NCBI RefSeq assembly: GCF_036370855.1
Contig: NC_088098.1
Coordinates: forward strand, 136,606,721 to 136,670,720
Source: Dromaius novaehollandiae
Taxonomy: Eukaryota > Chordata > Aves > Casuariiformes > Dromaiidae
DNA: 64,000 bases
Direction of reading: 5' to 3'
Both the position numbers and the translations under genes were made by a program. How positions within the stretch are numbered: position 1 is the first letter of the stretch; the number at the start of each line of letters is the position of its first letter. Shown piece after piece: positions 13,101 through 24,640 of the stretch. Under the pieces are notes generated by a model. That model ran no database searches. It was not told the origin of the DNA and was given only the letters and a program-made list of their open reading frames with translations.

Positions 13101-16100
13101 ACCACCTGCTCATTTATGCCTGTGGTAACTATCTCTAGAAGAGAGTAAGGATCAGACAAATGGTGGCAAAGGTAAGAGGTTTTGATTTAGGACACATATT
13201 AACTGTACAATGGAAACTGAAAAAAAAAAATGGTTATTTCATCCACCTAGCTCTTTGAGATCTCAGTACCCTTGACAAGTGTTCCAGAGCCCGTGCCAAT
13301 CAAAATTGCCAATCATACAGGCTGTAAGTGTATATCGAATACCCAGCGTCATCAGTATGCCATCATACGAAGATCTGTCCAGTACCCTGAAGAAGATGGG
13401 TAAGTTCCCTCGTTTACAAAATGCTACACAGGGTGTGCAATCCTAAGTATGAAAATTATTTTGTTTTGAATTGGTCATTATAATAGTCCTTTCACTTTCT
13501 GTTTTCCCAACAGTTTTTCCAAATATCTTGACTATCACTCAGCATTAGAAAACTTGAATTAAACCTAGTAAATTGTAAGTAAATGGACACCAGAATCCAA
13601 AAAATAGCAGGCTAGTTCAGCAGGATCTGGAGTCATTAATACACTTAGCTGCTTGAGGGGGGGACTTGCACATATTAGCACTATGCTCCGCTATTTGGTT
13701 ATGTGTGCATAGGCTTTTTTGATCTGACACAAGCAGCATTGCTCACACATATTTTAGCCAAGGCAAACAGAACACCAAGGTCATGCTAAAATGTTCTGCC
13801 ACATCTCAGGTCAAGAACAGTGCAAACCGTGGCTATGCACTTTCCAGTCCAGACCTGGCTTGTGTCTTTCAGGTTCAGCACCTAGAGAAAAGTGATCTCA
13901 CATCTATTTCCGAAATATGATGTAAATATACCTTTAGTCCTGATGACAACAGGTTACATTAATTCAGCAAAAAGTCTAGAAACATGGCTAGTGACTTATT
14001 TAAAGCTAGCTCAGATGTCTCTGTCTAGCCTTGCATGTAGACTCACCCCCACAGCTGCCCTTAAGTTAGACATCCAGGCTGGAAGAGAGATGACATTTCA
14101 GTGAAGCCACCACAACCCTAAGTCAGGCTGCTGGGTGCCACGGATCTCTTTCCTATGCAAATCCAGAAGAACTTCAGCCTCTTTCCAGTTTGTGAGTTCC
14201 CCTCTCAAGGCCAATTTGGGCCCCAGTAGGCCCAAATTGCCTCCCATCTGCTATAGTTTGGGCATTGAATAGTTCATCAGACTGACCTCTCTGACACTGA
14301 TAACAGTCCATTGTACATCCTTAAACACAGGTAAAATTTTAAGTGGTGTTGAACTTTGCAGCATGATAAAATTGGAGTGTGAATAGAGTTGGACATAAGC
14401 TACTCTGGGCTAGGTAGAGCTGTGTTGTGAATAAGCGGAGCAGCAAAATTGTAGCTATTTCCTAGGAGTGTCATCCAAAATATGTGCTGTATCTGCTACT
14501 GCTAATTGTTGGGAACCAGACAGCTGAGCCCTGTCGGTAAATTCATCCATCCCTAAGGTTTTCTGTTTGCAGTAGTAATACACACATATGCCATAGGTTC
14601 ACATAACACAGATGACAGACCTACAATACTAGCAGGCTCGTTTTGCCAAGTGACTATACTGATGCTCTTAATATTAAAAAAAAAAAAAAAATCCCAATCT
14701 TGATTTTTTTTTCTAGATGCCCCTTTGCCAACAAACTTTGCCATAATGGATGGATATGGGATAGTGACAAATGTGAATGTGTTGTAGATGTACAGCACCC
14801 TAACAGACGGGAAGGTAAAGCAGAAATTATGAATGGACACCTTTGCTATACTATCTCTAGGCTGGTTATGTCTCATCTTGGTTTTGTCCCATTTTGTCAC
14901 TGATAGAGTTAAGCTTTGATTCCACATCCTTAGATAGCCTTTGTTAACAGAGTAGAAACCCCCCTGAAAATAAACACAAGTATGTGTTTATCCCCATCTC
15001 ATGTTTTCTGCTTGGGCATTTTATTCATCTATGTTAGTAACCTGAATAAGGAAGAGGAAATACGCACCCTTGCTAAATTGTTATTTTATATGGGGCTTAA
15101 ACTGCATGATGGAAGATATTGGAAAATGCATGACAGTTCAGCTATTAGGGGGAACTTTATAACTGTACAAAAAATTATGCCCTGGAATAAATTGCATGGG
15201 GAGGGTGTTGCATCTTCATTGTGGGAAATATTTAAGAACAGACTATCAGGAACAAAATGGGTAAAATCACTCCTGCTGACTGGTTGATGGCAATGCAATA
15301 GATTATATGACCTTTCAAAGTATTTGCCAATTTTTTTTTATTATGTTATTTAATAAGTTATTTAGGAAGTTTTCAAACCAGTATGCCATATGTATTCAGG
15401 AGTATATAAGTGAACCTTTGCAGGTCTGTGGAAAGAAATGGAATAGAGGAAAATTAGAAGAAGTGTTTTCCCTACTCCTTCTACTTTTCCTGGAAAAGAG
15501 TTTAACCTATCAAAGAAATTTGCAGGAAATATTTTCTGGTGAAACTGTGTAAGTTTAAAGATACTTACCAGCAGTAAACATGAAGAGAAGTTTCCCCACA
15601 TCCTATATAAGATTTTAAAAAATTGTTTTTCTCCAGAAATTGCACTGGTCAAAATAAAATTGTCATTCTACTAGAGTAGATGGATGCAGATCGAAGTCCT
15701 GCCTCTTTGGGTTAACCTACATCCAGAAAGTACAAGAATAAACCATCCAAGCCAACAATAAAAGCAATCTGGCAACCAAATCCCAGACTAGCAAGCTAAC
15801 ATAAAATAACTTCATAAACTACTCTGTTGGTTACAGTCTTCTAAAAAGCAGGAGATCAGCTGTAGTGGTTTTTATAGGATCTGTTCTCATTCTGGATCAG
15901 ATTGTTTATCCATCAAGTTAGGTAGTTGGGCTCAAGTTAGGTTTTTGGCTCAAAAAAGGATTAGTATTCTATATTGTAAAGTCCAAAGGACTGTGAATAT
16001 CCAGAGTCCCTTTAACTCTTAGCCTTTTGTAAGGTCAGCTTGCAATATTATAAATTGTGACTTGTTGAATTATAGCTTTTGTTGACATAGATTAAATATT

Positions 16101-18890
16101 TCATTAAATAAAAAATCATTCTCTGAAGTACATTGTGTCTGGCAGTGGCTTGGACAAAATAACTTAATACTCTTTGAGGCTGAAACAAAGGGAGACCTAA
16201 ACACTCTACATCAATTCATACATGCCAAGCTTTATCACCCCAAGGAAGGGGTTTGTTTTCCAAGAATTTGCTGCAGATTCCTTTTCCCCTTCAAATAGGA
16301 TGTGTTTTTTATTTTGTTTGGATATTGGTTCTCCAGCATTAAGTAAATAATAATGAAGGCTTCTTTCAAGTAATGACTATGCCTTTTTTGGCCACTAAGA
16401 TGAGAACTCAAATTGCAGAGGTCACGGACGTAGGTTACATTCCACATTCCATAGGTTAAATCCAAGAGCTAATTGCAAAACTACAGGAAATTACCTTTCC
16501 GATGACCCATTATACGCCATGACCTTTAACCAGGGATGTGCTGCCAGTATTTTAATACGGCTTTCACAAAATGTGTTCCCTTTTTGCTAGAATTAGCCTT
16601 ATATTGTACTCCAGATGTGTATTTTGAGGGAAGATGGATGAGGTATTAGACAGTGCATTCGCTTGGCTGGGATTTTATTTTTGAAACAAAATGTTTTCTC
16701 CTTTCAGTAACTGACAAGTGTACATATGCTGTTTATTGAACAGTGTTAGACCAGGTTGCACCTTGCTAGATACAATACTACTTTTGTAAGAATTTCCTAA
16801 TGGATAGTGCAGTACATTGACAAGTGAGTGTGACAGTTTCTGTGGATATGCACTTTGTAATGAGTATAGACTAGATCCCTTTCTAGATTTTCTTTATCTG
16901 TACTGCTGTTCAGTACAGATTTGTGCACTTCAAAACCTAACATTTGGCCCTTTTAATATATAACCCCAAATAATGCAGGGTTCATTCAGCAAAACCACAA
17001 GAAATAACAGTATTCGAGTAAGGGAAATAATCAGTCCATTCCTCTTCTGAGGAACTCTAGGAGTCCTTTCCTGCACTCTAAGTTGTAACACAAATTCTAA
17101 AGACCAGAATCTATCAGAAAGTATACGTGTAAGTCCTAGTGATTGCAAAGGAAGTGCTCCATGTCTCTTCAAGAGCAAGATTTAGCTGTGTAAAGCTTAT
17201 TACTAAAAGCCACATATGCTGTTGCAGGACTCCCTCCTCTTGCTGAGCTGGCTATGTGTGGACAACATATGGAATTTGATGAAGATAACTGTGAATGTAT
17301 CTGTAGACAGAAATGTCCCACAGACTTCTTTCAAAGCAAGGAGAACTGCAGCTGCTATTTGTGTAGGGAGAGCCAGGAGAGCTGTGCTCAAAAACACAAG
17401 ATATTTCATGCCGAAACCTGCAGGTAAGTGTTCCTTGTTGTTCACTGTGTGTCTATACTGCAAGATCTGAATTAGCTTGTTCAGATACTGGAGGTGCAAG
17501 TGCTCAATTAGCTAGGAGTTCCACCCAGGATGAAACAGCTTGCTGCAATTATGGAGATAATAATAATAGAGAGAATATTTATAATACTTACCTCATAGAA
17601 AGAGTCTAAGGTTCATTTAATTACCATACTTTGAGAAGTCTGGACAAGGATGCTACTCAAGTACATATATTACTTTTTTTCCCCTAATCTTAAGGGAATG
17701 ACTATTAAAACTGTGCTACACCTGAAATTACTGTGTGACACAAAGGATTTATAGGGAGATATGGAGTATTCCATTTCGAGGCAATTAGAACCCCACCATG
17801 TTCTTTGTGACAGCTTAATGTAGTCTCCTGGACTTCTGGGGACAAAAGCATCCTAAATTGGCACCCACACCATACAGCTCATTCCTTATTAAGCTCACCC
17901 TCAAATCTAGAGATTTTCTAGAGCTAATGAGATTTCATACACATAAAAGCTAGTCAATCAGCTCTGATTCCACTGAGAAGCAGAAAAATTCTTTCTGGGG
18001 CTGTTATACTCCATAAGTTTTCCTAATCCTTTTGTGCAACTAGTTTTGAGGATTCTTTGACAAAACTTGCATAGAATAAAAACTTCTTAAATACTCCTTT
18101 TCCATGCATTAGTTTATTTTTTATATTTCCTTCACAGAAAACTTTGGTTACACATAGAGATCCAAGCGCATGCCACAGCTCTATCTGAAAGCTTACATAA
18201 GGACAGTCAGTACTCAGTTTCCCTGGGTTGCAAGTCTCTGAATGGTCACCCATCAGGTGACCATTCTCATAGACTTCATAGGTTCATTCATGACAAGGAA
18301 TATGTGGAAGCAGTAGCCTTTGCATTTTTAGATTCAGCTTTGTCTGAGTTTGGCTTCTAGAAATGACTGTAATCTGGACATACAATTTGTATGCCAGATT
18401 TTTATGCCCAATATTTCTGAAGGACCAAAGCTGAAGTGTCAGGTGTGCTTGGGAGGTTTCTGTCTGAATAAAAGGCTCTTTGTAGAATTTGAGGGCAACA
18501 ATGTCCAATGATGATACTGTGGGTTTCACTGATCACAAGAAATTAAAGCATTACTTAGGCTGCAACTGTGGACAAATTGTGGACAACAGCAAGACATGTT
18601 GCTGTCTTGTTCGCTGTGCTGTAGGGTGTCAGAAATTTCCTGAACATCTCCTACAGGACAGCATTGCAGTGTCCAATGCTAAAACAGTTGAGGAATGTGA
18701 TGGAAAAGAATGATCATATTATAATGCTTACCTCTTTTTGCTTTTTTCTCTTTTATTGAACAGCTGTGAGGACAAATGTCCATCCCAACCCCGGACATGC
18801 CCAACTGCAAAACCAGTGTGTTCCAGGCATTGTCGTTGTCCAAAGGAGAAGAGAGGTTCTCATGGGTCCCAAAGCAAAGAAAATCCTTGA
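6959..18890 (+). CDS. VEGFD: Vascular endothelial growth factor D, coding exons 2-7 (5' exon missing)
   Basis: Six exons join in phase to 323 residues plus a TGA stop, equal to human VEGFD (354 aa) minus its first exon. VEGF-D is a secreted dimeric ligand of VEGFR-3 (and, in mammals, VEGFR-2) that drives lymphatic growth. Numbering from the exon-2 Arg, the order is N-terminal propeptide (1-70), VEGF homology domain (about 71-165) with the PPCV-x4-CGGCC signature at 104-116, then the C-terminal cysteine-rich propeptide of C-x10-CxC repeats. The expected processing sites are conserved: RFAAAFYDI just before the VHD and IIRR|S at 172-176. N-glycosylation sequons occur at NTS 125, NHT 155 and NCS in exon 6. 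All introns are GT-AG, 1.3-3.6 kb. Assignment to VEGFD over VEGFC rests on the near-identical exon 2 (ERSEQQIR, SLEELLRITHSEDWKLW). Confidence 0.95.
9541..9574. repeat. 17-bp tandem duplication in VEGFD intron 2
   Basis: Two adjacent copies of GAATAYAGACAAATAAA differ at one base. Each copy contains AATAAA. Confidence 0.9.
10723..10913 (+). CDS. VEGFD: VEGFD coding exon 3 (VEGF homology domain, first part)
   Basis: The acceptor is tctccag and the donor ACG|gtaaat. The 191 bases carry the core of the cystine-knot domain: Cys 81, 87, 106, 112, 115, 116 and 123, including CGGCCNEES. The first two bases complete the Val codon begun in exon 2, and the exon ends in phase 0 at YVSKT. Confidence 0.96.
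13251..13399 (+). CDS. VEGFD: VEGFD coding exon 4 (VHD end and C-terminal processing site)
   Basis: The acceptor is cacctag and the donor GATGG|gtaagt. The exon encodes LFEISVPLTSVPE, the NHTGCKC end of the cystine knot, and the dibasic IIRR cleavage site that releases the C-terminal propeptide. It ends with two bases of a Gly codon. Confidence 0.95.
14208..14242. repeat. Strong inverted repeat (hairpin) in VEGFD intron 4
   Basis: CAATTTGGGCC (14212-14222) and GGCCCAAATTG (14229-14239) are perfect reverse complements around a 6-base loop. AGG/CCT extends the stem by three pairs across a one-base bulge at C14211. Confidence 0.92.
14717..14814 (+). CDS. VEGFD: VEGFD coding exon 5 (first C-x10-CxC repeat)
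   Basis: The acceptor is ttttttttctag, lying after a run of 16 A at 14676-14691. The donor is GAAG|gtaaag. The 98-base exon encodes a C-x10-C-x-C unit (CHNGWIWDSDKCEC) typical of the BR3P-like C-terminal propeptide of VEGF-C and VEGF-D. Phase is 2 in and 1 out. Confidence 0.92.
17228..17423 (+). CDS. VEGFD: VEGFD coding exon 6 (cysteine-rich repeats)
   Basis: The acceptor is gttgcag and the donor TGCAG|gtaagt. The exon carries two perfect C-x10-C-x-C units (CGQHMEFDEDNCEC and CPTDFFQSKENCSC), then a C-x11-CSC unit beginning ESCAQKH. Human VEGFD, as I remember it, has two adjacent cysteines where this has C-A. Confidence 0.93.
18764..18890 (+). CDS. VEGFD: VEGFD coding exon 7 (C-terminus and stop)
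   Basis: The acceptor is attgaacag. The exon completes the split Ser codon, continues CEDKCP and CSRHCRCPKEKRG, and ends ENP followed by TGA at 18888-18890. The human protein ends in a similar KNP, so this is the natural stop. Confidence 0.93.
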
Positions 18891-19440
18891 CCAAACTTCC
18901 TTATTCTTCAACAATCCACTGCTTTGCAAAGTAGCTGCCACTGACTTTCAATCAATAGTAAACACGGACATCTTCCACATTAATAGCAGAAGAATGGATT
19001 CAGTCTGCATTTATTTATTAGAGTAATCACTAACCGCAATTGGGTCCTCTAGGACATTGATTACTATTCTCTTAAGAGGTAGCAACAACTGATGAATTGT
19101 TGACTGTCTGGAAGGATGAGTGGAAAGAGACAACTCCATGTTGGATTATGAAAGGCGAAGCTGCTTTATTGGTAATAGAGTCACAGTCACCATCCAATCT
19201 TTCAGAATTTAAGACTAAATAATCTTAGCCTCTGAATCCTTAGCTAGAGCAACTCTTGGGTGAAACGTTCTTCAGAAATTCAGTGTACGGGATCTGGTTT
19301 CTCATATGTTCAGCACTGAGTTATTTGATCTACTGTCCAGCTTTGATTATCATTTTGAGTTTATTGTACAACTACTGTCAGATGTGCCATATTTAAATGT
19401 ATATAAGAAAATAAATACATCAGTTATTCAAGTGGTTTTG
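18891..19440 (+). other. VEGFD: VEGFD 3'UTR (end approximate)
   Basis: AT-rich, non-coding sequence after the stop codon. The first canonical AATAAA downstream is at 19410-19415, so cleavage is expected about 15-30 bases later. The end is inferred from that signal only. Confidence 0.5.
19410..19415 (+). terminator. VEGFD: Candidate poly(A) signal of VEGFD
   Basis: AATAAA about 520 bases after the stop codon. It is the first canonical hexamer in sense orientation, and a T-rich stretch follows at 19431-19455. Confidence 0.5.
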
Positions 19441-22112
19441 ATTTTCCTCTGTTATTTTAAAACTCTGCCAAAGAAAAAGAAAATAAGCAAAAACACAAAG
19501 CCATCTCAAGTACAGCCTTCTTAATGTTTGTCCCACTGGGACTGGCCCCTTACCAAACCCAGGTCAGAACAAGATCACTTGCTATAATAGTTTTCAGTAA
19601 AGAATTGCTTTTCCCATATCTGTCCAACAGCCATATGTGGTTTATTTATTTGTTCCTGGTGTGGCACGTAGATCTCCCTAGAGGGATGACAACCACTCCA
19701 GTACCAAGTCTTCAGTGATTTTTGGAAAGGCATGGTCCAATGAAAGATGGTTTTCCTTTTAGCTTACCATGCTATGAAATACCTCTTTTGCATTGAAATT
19801 CCTTTCACTAGTTTGAGGCCTGAATAACAGTGCTTTAACCAAATCAAGTACAGGACAGCTTTATTTGCTGAGCCACTATTTGCTGAGTCTGAACTGAGCC
19901 ATTCTAGAGGAAACATCATAAGCAACAGTCCTGAATTGGAAGTGATAGTCTTGATGGCTAAGTCATTTTTTCCCATCACTGAATTCTCCAGTTCCATACT
20001 GCCTTGTGAACAGATGGAATGGAGCAAACAAAACAGCTGCTACAGAGATGGAAAGGTTGACACAACACAGAGAATGGAAAATGGCCTTTTGATGAACATC
20101 TGAGATTTATACATGGAAAAAATGGATTTCTTTAAAACAAAATTACAGCCAAATCCTGTAAGATGTATTCAGTTGTTGGGCAAAGTGCCGATATAATGTG
20201 TCTTCTGTCAGAGCAAGGCATGGAAGATTTAACCTTGGATGATTACTCAGACAGAGCGACCACTAAGCTGTCTGTGATCTGGGTCTGTGCAAACATACCA
20301 GCAGGCTGTTCTTGTTATCAGTGCTGGGAAGTGACCTAGGATCCTCTGACAAAAGAATGTGGTCTGACTTGTGACCGTACTGGGTGGAGCTCCTGCAGGC
20401 CAGTGCAGGGTTATGTACTCATCTGCACTGGGGTCCCCTGCTGAGGTGTTTCCTCCAGAGCCCAGGCCACGTGCGACGTGCAGAGCCTGCACACGGCATG
20501 GACAAGAAGGGGAGCGTGACCCCAGTGCAAAACAGGTGAGCCAGCTTGACAGTAGAAGCACAGCTTTACATTTCCCTCATTCCTCCGAGAAGCTCTACAT
20601 TCAGACACATATTCATGAAGGGTAAAGTCCTGAACAATACAAGGGTCCTTACAAAAAATGAACCTCCCATCACCTTTCACTGATATCCTTGTCGGGGATA
20701 CCAAGACATTGTGGTTGGACTGATGGCAAGGTACACCATTAGCACATTCCTCAGAGAGCCCAGGAGCTGCAGAGGCACCTTGCTTTGCAAGTCCGGGCAA
20801 TGCATGCTCAACCAGAAGCTAGCCGGCACTAGCAGCATACAGGATAATAATACATCTTAGTGTGAGAGTATACAACAGTATTTGTACAGATAAATTCTTT
20901 TTTTTTCAAGCGTCAAGAAAGCTAAGGTATATTTGTTGACCACAGCCACATTGCCTAGAGGCAGTAGTTTATAGTGTGCTTTTACAACGGAAAAACTGGA
21001 AAACAGTTCACAGGTTGAATCTGACTGGCGACCTGTTAGACTCATGAATAATTACTGAAGTCAGCAGAGCCATACTGACCTAAAATGAGTGTAGATGACA
21101 CCATGCCCTCTGCGTACACAGTGGTCTGGCATTGAGTTACATGTGGCAAGAATGTAAGCTTTTGCATTGCCCATTTTTTCTTAAATTGAAAAATATAGCA
21201 ACTGGAATGCCTGAGTCTTGTCAGTGCTGATCTGTAGAGTCTTCCTCACTGTTCTGTCCTGACCAGTGAGTATTTAAATATTTTTTACAAAAAAGAATTG
21301 CTTCAACTCCAGAAGGCTCTTAGATATGGTAGTCACTGGGAAGCAGAAAACCAGATTCAAAAGCTTCTGTCAATGAGGCAGACAGGAATTTGAACATAAG
21401 CCATGTAACTGCCAAGAGTGCAATATCCACTAAGATACAGAAACTAGAAATGTACCATCACTGACCACCACTGTCTTTCCCTGTCACCCTGCTCTGAAGT
21501 TTTCATGACTTCTTAACCCACTGTAAAATACGCCTGTGCCTGCAGGTCTAATTTAGGACTGAAGATCCCAATGGGCAGGAGTGAAATGTCGCCATGTCCA
21601 CAGGCTTCAGCTTAAGCCTCTAGGTGAATTTAACCCCTAACCCCCAAATTCTGCCCTTTACCCCTGTGGATCACTTTGCGAAATGCATAGGTAAATATTT
21701 TTGTTATGAATATGCTTGAACAACAGAAAATCTGTGGTCATCAAGAACGCATCTGAAGGTTAAAGTAAAATTCAGTGTTATTTTCACATTTAATCCTGAC
21801 AGCTCTTTTATCTGTGAGGAATTTCCATTTTGCAGCAGTAATGTGTCAGAAAGCTTGTGAAATCAAAACAGGTCTTAGGCTTATCTTGAAGGTGGAAAGA
21901 TGAACTGCTTATGATAGCATTCACTAACAAAGTGGTCTAAGCAGCCAGCATATTTAAATATTTACCTAGTTTATTTTAATTTTCATGCTCTTTAGAGATC
22001 CTTAGGCTTAATTCGTAAACAGTGTATGAAAATGCTTCTTTGGTCAAATGGGATTGTCAACTTTAGTACACAAAGTTAAAACTCATGCTCAAACCTTTGC
22101 AGGATAATAGAC

Positions 22113-22142
22113 GTGTGTGTGTGTGTGTCTGTGTGTGTGTGC
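22113..22142. repeat. (GT)n microsatellite
   Basis: A GT dinucleotide run interrupted once by CT at 22129-22130. It is followed at once by GCGTATGCATGCACACAC, so the end of the run and the ACACAC can pair as an 8-bp stem. Confidence 0.9.
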
Positions 22143-24574
22143 GTATGCATGCACACACTAATCATGCACCAGTCATCACACAACTCCTTCCCTCTGGGTG
22201 CAGCACAGGACTTCACACAACTTTTTCTCACTCCATTAACTCACTAATCTGTCAGCCAGCTGACTCTGGCCTGCCAAGTCCCATAGTGAGGGCGATGTCA
22301 GCACACACACTGTGCCAGGGCTGGCAGGGATGGGGACACCTCTTTCTGGTGTCCTGTACTCAAGGTGCCCGCATGTGCCGAGGCAGCATTGCAGTTCTGC
22401 AGTCCTCCCTGGTGATTTAGCATGCCCGATGCCTTCCCCCTCACATCACCCAATGTGAGTACTATCCTGCATGGCAAAGCAGAGATGTCTAAGAGAGCTG
22501 AACTGGCCAGATTCACATCTACTGGTGCAGGAACATGAAAGTATCTCTCCCTAACTCCACAAGGTAAATACTTGGAGTATCAGCATTGACCATCCTTCAC
22601 CCTCCCTTTGGCTTCTGTGGAAGAACAAGGAAAGGCGCCTCCATCTTCTGAAGCCCTGACCCACACGCTTTTTGGGCTGCATGAGCTCACTACTGCGTGT
22701 GCAGCACAGGGAGCTTACAGCTTTTTTCTTCTACAATAAATTCCTATCCTAACAGATCATCTGCTCCCAAGGCCCTGTGCCAGTTGCTGCATTGCTGGGA
22801 GCTGCCCTTTTCCATCCTGCTCTCCTGTAAGAGAAAAAGACCAAAGCTAGAGCATATCCTGGGTATTTATAACATTCCCCAAAATAATATGTAGAAAAGC
22901 TCAAAAGTTTAAGCATAATGCTGTGAATGCCAGCACTGTGTGATGGTCCTGATTATCACATCCCAAAGAAGATCTGGATGTTGCTAATATTATGGCACAG
23001 GCCATAAATCCTTTACATGGAAAACCATGACTAAAAGGAAAATACTGACAGGAGCTCTGTGTGGAGATGGAAACACAAGCAGATAATTACAATTTGATGA
23101 GGATTTATAAAAACTCACAGTTGTTATTTTATTTGAGAAATTCTGGAGTCAATCCATTTTCAAATATTCAATAAACTTTAAAATAGAAATGTTTCATGTT
23201 ATCTTTCATATCAATAGATCAGAATTTAATAACACAGATTTAATAAAACAATTCAGAAGATTTAAATGAGGTGTGTAAAATTTATGGCAGATCTGTTTTT
23301 GACTGATGTCATTAGCTCTTAACCTATGACTAAACGACCTTCTCAGAGAGAAGGTTATTGAACAGAGGAACATTCTGTTTGAAGTTTGAAATGCCTTTTA
23401 TTACTGTGTTCAGCATGACTTGCTTTTTAAACATATGGACATGATTTACAGATTTCATAGCCAGAAAAATAATGCTAAAATTTCCTGTTATGGTGTGTCT
23501 TAGTTTTTATATAAGGAGAGAAGTCTTTAATGCTGCATTTGGATTATGACCCCTAAACATTCTTGTGTATAAAAAGAATCAGAATGCTTAAATAATAAAT
23601 GTTAATTATGAATAAAGCAAGTCTGAAGTCTCTAAAAACATCGGTTCTTACTAATACTTAGCTTTCAAACTTCTACGTGCTTTTTGTGGGGACGGGGCAG
23701 CGGACAACTGAATGAGAACTATAGCAAAATAATCACAGTGCACTTGAAAGATTCGAGAAATCATTATCCACTTCTTAAAACTGTATTTGTCTTCTGGAAA
23801 GACAGAGGTATGTGTGATCTAACAAAATGCCACGTGACAGTGAAGAAACTCATGCACATCTTGTAAGCATAGCTACCATCTACTCCAGAACCAATTCATA
23901 TGCCACATAGTATGACACTGCTTATAGCAAACATTACTCACAGGAAGGTTGACAGACCATATATAAAGCATGTCATACACACATACATCTATACTGCAAA
24001 CCTATAAATCTATATGTATCCTTTGGGCATCAAGTCCAGCTGACCCTTAAGGTCCCTTCCTCTCTTGCAGCCATTCTTCCTAAATGTGCCCTTACTCAGC
24101 CTGCAGATCTCTAGCTCTCCGATTCATCCCATTTCCCCTTCTGCACATTTTGTACAGCTGGAGATTAGTCAGTAGAGCATATCTCAGGGGAAAAAATGAT
24201 TGCTGGCTGTGTTTTGTCTCTTCTAAATTGTCCATGCCAGTGCCTCAAACTCAACAACGCTGAGCCCTCCTTCCCCAGCAACCTGTCTGTATGAAAGCTG
24301 TTGGGGAACTCGTGGTCTGGACTCAGGGGAGGGAAGTGAGCAAGAAACTCTGTAGCTGGTCGAATGTTTCCAAGCTACTATTTGTGTCAAAAGACCATTT
24401 GTTTTCTTAATCAGATCTGAAAAATGACACCTAGCAATCAGATTATGAGCCTGGTTTATCCATCATCTTGGACGAGAAAAATAAAACCTGTGGATCTGAT
24501 TTTCACTTTCTTGTACTACTGAAACCCAGGAGTTATGATATTTAAATCAAGTTACTTTGCTTTACAGTAGTGTG

Positions 24575-24640
24575 AAGAAAAGGAAAAGGAAATCTAGGAA
24601 AAGAAAAAACTAGAAATCTAGGAAAAGGAAACCTAGAAAA
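24575..24640. repeat. Purine-rich imperfect repeat
   Basis: GAAATCTAGGAAAAG occurs at 24589-24603 and again exactly 24 bases later (24613-24627), within an almost pure A/G stretch. A third partial copy follows at 24628. Confidence 0.75.

Noticed and set aside
18489-18713. Cysteine-rich open frame between VEGFD exons 6 and 7 (CNCG...CCCLVRCAVGC)
   Set aside because: It looked like an extra BR3P-type repeat, but the nearest acceptor gives the wrong phase relative to exon 6 (which ends with two codon bases), and the spacing does not match C-x10-CxC.
20247-20800. Overlapping 84-129 codon frames on both strands in a locally GC-richer stretch
   Set aside because: No recognisable domain, splice structure or promoter; overlapping frames on opposite strands suggest composition rather than coding.
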